A stretch of 64,000 nt of DNA from Akkermansiaceae bacterium (GTDB lineage: Bacteria > Verrucomicrobiota > Verrucomicrobiia > Verrucomicrobiales > Akkermansiaceae): assembly GCA_015061985.1 (NCBI GenBank), contig SUVN01000005.1, forward strand, positions 1-64,000, read 5' to 3'. Position 1 is the stretch's first letter; each line of letters opens with the position of its first letter. Position numbers and translations under genes: made by a program. A model generated the notes under the pieces. That model had not been told where the DNA came from. It worked only from the letters and a program-made list of their open reading frames with translations, and searched no databases. Of this stretch, positions 59,759-64,000 are shown piece after piece.

Positions 59759-60727
59759 ATGAGGAAATTGGTGTACATGGCCGGCGTTGCGTCTCTGGCG
59801 CTGGGGTCATACTCTCCGGCGACCGAGGGGGCGTTGCTGGTGGATGGCGCTGCCGTGGCCACGCCTGCCGATACAGAGCGAGTCGGGCAGGAGTTCCTCA
59901 AAACGACCTCGGACATGTGGTTTCTTCTGTCCGGCATTGGTAATAAGGAGGAAGCAGATAGCGCTGCTCCTCGCTTTCTGGAGCTGGTTCAGCGTGTCGC
60001 AGAGCTGGACGAATTGCTCAGCCGTCTGCCCATGGTTCCCGATGCCGTCGACGAGGAGCCGGAAGATTCTGATGAGGTGCATGTGGTGGGTATGATGGAC
60101 GGCGTTCACCTGCGCATTCTGGAGGCATTCGAGGATTTGAATGCTGAGTTTCTGGGGCTTTGTCGGGTGCGTTGCTATGGTTCGGAGCGACTTCGCGTGG
60201 CTTTTCGTCAGGCGGTGGCTTCCGGCATGTTCAGTGAGGACGATGTGGATTTGCTGAAAACTCCTCCCGCTCCGCTGGATGAGGAAGAGACCCGCATCGA
60301 GCTCGTGAGGCTCAAGCGTCTGCATACCCCGGACAAGGCGTTGCTGGAGACGCTGGAGCTGGTGCAGGATGCTCCGACCGCGAGAGAGGCCGCCGAGCGA
60401 TTGACGGAACTGACCGAGCGGCTTCAGGCGCTGCTGCCGGAGAGCTATATCATGAATCGCTCTTTTGCTGATGCCTCCGATGCTGCCGTGCGTGAGGCAA
60501 CGGAGCCGCTGGAGCCGATACTGTGGGGAATTCGCAGCGAAATAGTGCGCATTGCAGGGATTCCCGGATATAACACAGAGCCTTTCGATAGTTTTTCAGA
60601 CGCTCTCGATTCCATGTTCGAGAGCCTTGGCGAAACCCATAGTTTCTGCTTTGAGAATGTATTTGATGCCTCATTCCGTTCGGATTTGGATGAGGCAGCA
60701 CGTGCCAACATGACATCTTCCCATTAA
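59759..60727 (+). CDS. exported protein of unknown function
   Basis: A signal peptide (MRKLVYMAGVASLALGS) is followed by a strongly acidic, mostly helical 322-residue protein. Glu/Asp-rich stretches are ELDELLSRLP and DEEPEDSDEVHVV. No family is recognised. The promoter at 59719 rules out the earlier in-frame ATGs at 59702 and 59735. It lies 23 bases before gatB and may be cotranscribed with it. Confidence 0.65.
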   Translation: MRKLVYMAGVASLALGSYSPATEGALLVDGAAVATPADTERVGQEFLKTTSDMWFLLSGIGNKEEADSAAPRFLELVQRVAELDELLSRLPMVPDAVDEEPEDSDEVHVVGMMDGVHLRILEAFEDLNAEFLGLCRVRCYGSERLRVAFRQAVASGMFSEDDVDLLKTPPAPLDEEETRIELVRLKRLHTPDKALLETLELVQDAPTAREAAERLTELTERLQALLPESYIMNRSFADASDAAVREATEPLEPILWGIRSEIVRIAGIPGYNTEPFDSFSDALDSMFESLGETHSFCFENVFDASFRSDLDEAARANMTSSH

Positions 60728-60750
60728 AATCGTATTCTGTATCATTCATC

Positions 60751-62223
60751 ATGCCTGTTTCTGATTATCTCGTTACCATCGGCCTGGAGGTTCACTGCCA
60801 GATTAAGACAGAGACCAAAATGTTCTGCTCCTGCAAGGCCGGATTCGGCTATGAGCCGAACACGAACGTGTGCCCCACCTGTTTGGGGATGCCCGGTGCT
60901 CTGCCGGTGCTGAATGAATTTGCCATCGAGCGCACGGTACTCACGGGCATGATGCTGGGTTGCAGCACCCCGCCTGTTTCCAAGTGGGATCGCAAGAATT
61001 ATTTCTATGCCGACATGCCCAAGAACTACCAGACCAGTCAGCTGGATTTGCCGCTTTGTATCGGTGGTGAGGTTCCTCTGTATGCCTGGGCATACCCGGC
61101 TAATTCAAAGGAAGCTGCCGGGGCAGAGGGGGCTGTGGTGCGCAAGGTGAAGCTTGACCACATCCACCTGGAGGAAGATGCCGCCAAGCTGACCCACTAC
61201 GGCAATTACTCTCTGGTCGACTACAACCGTGGTGGCACCCCGCTCATGGAGATTGTTTCCGCCCCGGATTTGACCAGCCCGGATGAAACCTATGCTTATC
61301 TGAAGAGCCTGCAACAGATTCTCATCTGCGGCGGTATTTCCGATGCCGATATGGAAAAGGGGCAGATGCGCTGTGATGTGAACGTCTCGCTGCGACCCAA
61401 AGGTCAGAAAGAACTGGGTGCCAAGATAGAGATGAAGAATATCAACTCCATGTCCGCCGCCCGTCGTGCGTTGATATACGAGATTGCCCGTCAGGCAGAT
61501 GAGCTTGACCGCGGCATTGCTCAGGTGCAGTCCACCCGCCGCTGGGATGATGATATGGGCGAGAGCATTGTCATGCGCACCAAGGAGAATGCTCACGATT
61601 ACCGCTATCACACCTGCCCGGACCTCATCCCCGTGCAGACGGCACCCATTGTGGAGAAGGTGAAGAGCGAGATGCCGGAGCTGCCGGATGCTTTGCATGC
61701 CCGTCTGGTGGCGGAGTACGGGCTGCCTGTGGCGGATGCCAACACGCTGGTGGGGGATGTGGCGCTGTGCCGATACTTCGAGGCTGCTGCCGCTGCGTCG
61801 AAAGCTCCCCGCAAGGTGGCTAACTGGATTATCAACAACCTGTCTGCTACCCTTTCTGCCCGCGAGATTTCCATAGCCGACTGCCCGCTCAGCCCGCAGA
61901 CGCTGGCGGCTCTGGTCGGCATTATTGAGGAAGGCATCGTTTCCACCAATCAGGCTAAGGAAGTGCAGGAAGTGCTGTGGGAGAATCCCGGGATGGATGC
62001 CACGGCCGCTGCCGCCTCGCTCGGTTACAAAAAGACCGATACGGGCGCTCTGGATGAGCTGGTAGACAAGGTGATAGCTGAGAATCAGGATGTTGTGGAG
62101 CGCGTGAAAGCCGGCAATCTCAAGCTGCTCAATGCGCTCACCGGCATGGTGATGAAAGCCAGCAATCCGAAGCCCAACCCGAAGATGGTGACGGAGATTC
62201 TGACCGCCAAGCTCGGCCTGTAA
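60751..62223 (+). CDS. gatB: aspartyl/glutamyl-tRNA amidotransferase subunit B
   Basis: GatB phosphorylates and amidates misacylated Glu-tRNA(Gln) or Asp-tRNA(Asn) with GatA and GatC. The 490 residues have the catalytic cradle (about 1-290: VTIGLEVHCQIKTETKMFCSC, YADMPKNYQTSQLD, GQMRCDVNVSLR) and a C-terminal YqeY/tail domain (about 340-490). gatA and gatC are not in this window. The ATG follows ATTCATC with no SD. umuC begins 48 bases after the gene. Confidence 0.95.
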   Translation: MPVSDYLVTIGLEVHCQIKTETKMFCSCKAGFGYEPNTNVCPTCLGMPGALPVLNEFAIERTVLTGMMLGCSTPPVSKWDRKNYFYADMPKNYQTSQLDLPLCIGGEVPLYAWAYPANSKEAAGAEGAVVRKVKLDHIHLEEDAAKLTHYGNYSLVDYNRGGTPLMEIVSAPDLTSPDETYAYLKSLQQILICGGISDADMEKGQMRCDVNVSLRPKGQKELGAKIEMKNINSMSAARRALIYEIARQADELDRGIAQVQSTRRWDDDMGESIVMRTKENAHDYRYHTCPDLIPVQTAPIVEKVKSEMPELPDALHARLVAEYGLPVADANTLVGDVALCRYFEAAAAASKAPRKVANWIINNLSATLSAREISIADCPLSPQTLAALVGIIEEGIVSTNQAKEVQEVLWENPGMDATAAAASLGYKKTDTGALDELVDKVIAENQDVVERVKAGNLKLLNALTGMVMKASNPKPNPKMVTEILTAKLGL

Positions 62224-62270
62224 GCCACTCGCCACCCATGCGGAGCAGGGGGCGCACTTCCGTGTCCCAC

Positions 62271-63503
62271 ATGTATTTACTCTTCGACTGCAATAACTTT
62301 TTTGCCAGTTGTGAGCAGGTGTTCCGTCCCGATTGGCGGCGACGTCCCCTCGTCGTGTTGTCCAACAACGATGGCTGTGTCATTTCCCGCAGTGCCGAGG
62401 CGAAAGCTCTGGGTATCGCCATGTGCGAGCCTTATTTCAAGTGTCGGCAGCGGCTGGAGGCGGCAGGCGGTATCGTTTGCTCGGCCAACTTTGCGCTCTA
62501 TAGCGACCTCTCTGACAGAATGATTCGCATCTTGGAGGATTCTCTCCCGGAAGTGCAGCAGTACAGCATAGATGAGGCCTTTGCCGTGGTGCAACCCGGC
62601 CCGGATTGGGAACAGGAAGCCCGCCGCATCCGCAGAAATATCTTCCGCTGGGTTGGAATCACCGTCAGCGTGGGGATTGCGCCCACCCGCACCCTTGCCA
62701 AGCTTGCCAACGAAACCGCCAAGAAACTCCCGCAGTACCGCGGAGTCATGGCTTTAAACACCCCGGAGCAGATACAATCATTGCTGGAGACCACCCCGGT
62801 GGAGGAGGTCTGGGGCGTGGGGAGAAAACTCCGTGAGCGCATGCGTGGTGCGGGTATCCGAACGGCGGCTCAGCTTGCCTCAGCCCCGGCCGGACGACTG
62901 CGCCGCTTATTCGGAGTCCATGGCGAGCGCCTGGCTCTGGAATTACAGGGCGTTTCCTGTCTGGACGAGATAGAAGCACCGCAGCGGACGCAGGTGATGG
63001 TGTCCCGTACGTTGTCGGAAGCCATTGATGACTCCGTTGTGCTGCGGGATGCCCTCTGCCGTTTTGTGGAGAAAGCAGGGCGTATCCTGCGGGATGAGGG
63101 ACTGATGGCGGCTGCTGTACACGTGGTGCTGCGGACTTCTCGCTATGAGGATACGGAGCGCCTGTATGCGGAAAGCTCGGGCTGTGCGCTTTCCTGTCAC
63201 ACGGATGATACGCGTGTATTCACCGCAGCTGCAACCGCTCTGTTGGATTCCATCTATCGCCCGGGTTATCGGTATCGGAAGGTGGGGGTGCTGCTGGCAG
63301 ACCTCCTGCCTGCCGAGGAGGTGCAGCCCACCTTTGAGCATCCGGATGCGGCACCCAGTCCGTTGATGGAGGTGTTGGACAAGCTTCAGAAATCCGGCCA
63401 CAACATCCGCTTTGCCAACACCTCAACCACTCCGCTGGCTCAGAAAGCCCACGTGTCGCCCGCTTTTACCACCTCGTGGAACGATTTGCCGGAAGCTCGC
63501 TGA
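62271..63503 (+). CDS. umuC: Y-family DNA polymerase, UmuC-like
   Basis: A translesion polymerase of 410 residues. Catalytic segments are YLLFDCNNFFASCE (metal Asp, steric-gate Phe), YSIDEAF (SIDE motif, near residue 102) and TPVEEVWGVGRKLRERM (helix-hairpin-helix). The C-terminal little-finger and UmuC tail regions are present (about 245-410). The ATG at 62271 is used because the earlier ATG at 62238 adds an unrelated basic stretch. No umuD is adjacent, and no LexA-type box was recognised upstream. Confidence 0.9.
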   Translation: MYLLFDCNNFFASCEQVFRPDWRRRPLVVLSNNDGCVISRSAEAKALGIAMCEPYFKCRQRLEAAGGIVCSANFALYSDLSDRMIRILEDSLPEVQQYSIDEAFAVVQPGPDWEQEARRIRRNIFRWVGITVSVGIAPTRTLAKLANETAKKLPQYRGVMALNTPEQIQSLLETTPVEEVWGVGRKLRERMRGAGIRTAAQLASAPAGRLRRLFGVHGERLALELQGVSCLDEIEAPQRTQVMVSRTLSEAIDDSVVLRDALCRFVEKAGRILRDEGLMAAAVHVVLRTSRYEDTERLYAESSGCALSCHTDDTRVFTAAATALLDSIYRPGYRYRKVGVLLADLLPAEEVQPTFEHPDAAPSPLMEVLDKLQKSGHNIRFANTSTTPLAQKAHVSPAFTTSWNDLPEAR

Positions 63504-63509
63504 AAACGC

Positions 63510-63538
63510 TTGATGCGGGGCGTGACCGGGTGTAGACT
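63510..63538 (+). promoter_or_regulatory. MBL-fold gene promoter, predicted leaderless
   Basis: GCTTGATG holds the -35 (TTGATG), with a 17-base spacer and -10 TAGACT. The ATG at 63546 is 7 bases after the -10. Confidence 0.55.
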
Positions 63539-63545
63539 GGTGGGC

Positions 63546-64000
63546 ATGAAGATTCATGTCCTGATGGAGAATAGCGCTTCCTCTGATGATTTTGCAGCAG
63601 AGCATGGGTTGAGTCTTCTGGTGGAAACCGCAGGGCGGCACATCTTATTCGACACCGGGGCTTCTGCTGCCTTTGCCGATAATGCGGAGAAGATGGGCGT
63701 TGATTTGTCGCGGGTGGAATTAGCAGTGTTGTCGCACGGTCATTACGACCACGGGGGCGGCCTTACTCGTTTTCTTGAAGTGAACACGCAGGCCTCCGTC
63801 TGGGTGAGTGCGTATGCGTTTGAGCCGCACTTCAATGCATCCGGCAAGGATATCGGCCTTGATACGGCGCTGATGCATCATCCACGCATCAGGATGGTGG
63901 AGACTCCTGTCTTTTCTCCGGCAGAGGGAATGACGCTGTTCTCTGCAACGGAAGTTCCCCTTACGTACGGGCTTGATTCATCCGGGATGAGTGTTCTGCG
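63546..64000 (+). CDS. metallo-beta-lactamase-fold hydrolase, N-terminal part (runs off the window)
   Basis: The 151 residues seen show the MBL fold start: HGLSLLVETAGRHILFDTGAS and LSHGHYDHGGGL, the HxHxDH metal site (near residue 60). The layout, with no N-terminal extension and a long segment before the third His, resembles the MJ0301-type group (7,8-dihydropterin-type synthases), but the substrate cannot be set. The end of the protein is outside the window. Confidence 0.75.
   Translation, partial: MKIHVLMENSASSDDFAAEHGLSLLVETAGRHILFDTGASAAFADNAEKMGVDLSRVELAVLSHGHYDHGGGLTRFLEVNTQASVWVSAYAFEPHFNASGKDIGLDTALMHHPRIRMVETPVFSPAEGMTLFSATEVPLTYGLDSSGMSVL

Overview
The window looks like chromosome of a Verrucomicrobiota member, most likely a gut or mucosal Akkermansiaceae relative. 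This is inferred from composition and gene content: GC in the mid-50s, a GH109 alpha-N-acetylgalactosaminidase, a large alpha-2-macroglobulin, a MurC-MurB fusion, Sel1-repeat and ankyrin exported proteins, an oxygen-independent ribonucleotide reductase and a MenC-like enzyme. No rRNA, tRNA, CRISPR array or intact mobile element was seen, and no species can be named.

Layout. 1-337: 5' part of a glycosyltransferase (-). 667-2887: argF, sufE and an RlmI-like methyltransferase (+). 3069-6368: an anaerobic ribonucleotide reductase operon (+) whose glycyl-radical domain is a separate 69-residue gene, behind two NrdR-box-like sites. 6387-12229: a leftward run with a glycosyltransferase, metallophosphoesterase, TrmH-type methyltransferase, tcdA, ymdB, a universal stress protein and an LptF/LptG permease. 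12390-19351: a rightward run with diadenylate cyclase cdaA, a 55-residue CdaR-like anchor, bioD, a Sel1 protein, a membrane protein, an SDR enzyme, a GH75-like protein, ruvA and a squalene/phytoene synthase. 19326-23120: def, an unknown basic-tailed protein and a PAS-PP2C phosphatase (-). 23246-25396: recQ (+).

25633-30155 is a leftward envelope cluster with two ankyrin-type proteins and a membrane protein. It diverges from an orphan phage-tail-like gene (30282-32783). Next come a small membrane protein with pdxA (-), menC-like (+), a DUF2147 protein and birA (-), GNAT enzymes, a tiny lipoprotein and a membrane protein (+), cysS-queF-queC (-), a 1862-residue alpha-2-macroglobulin with a small membrane protein (-), GH109 and a Sel1 protein (+), a secreted metzincin-like protease and a 3D-domain protein (-), murCB-ddl-ftsQ (-), an MFS transporter (-), an AT-rich acyltransferase behind an inverted repeat (+), rplY, an exported unknown, gatB, umuC and the 5' part of a metallo-beta-lactamase-fold gene (+).

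Reading upstream of the genes shows a recurrent promoter form: -35 near GCTTGMMA, a 16-18 base spacer, and -10 near TAGAAT. In about a dozen genes the start codon lies only 6-8 bases after the -10, which predicts leaderless mRNAs. Shine-Dalgarno sequences are nearly absent. This pattern was used to choose several starts. The most notable single items are the split class III ribonucleotide reductase, the leaderless promoter architecture, the minimal CdaR, the inverted repeat before the acyltransferase and the orphan phage-tail-like protein.
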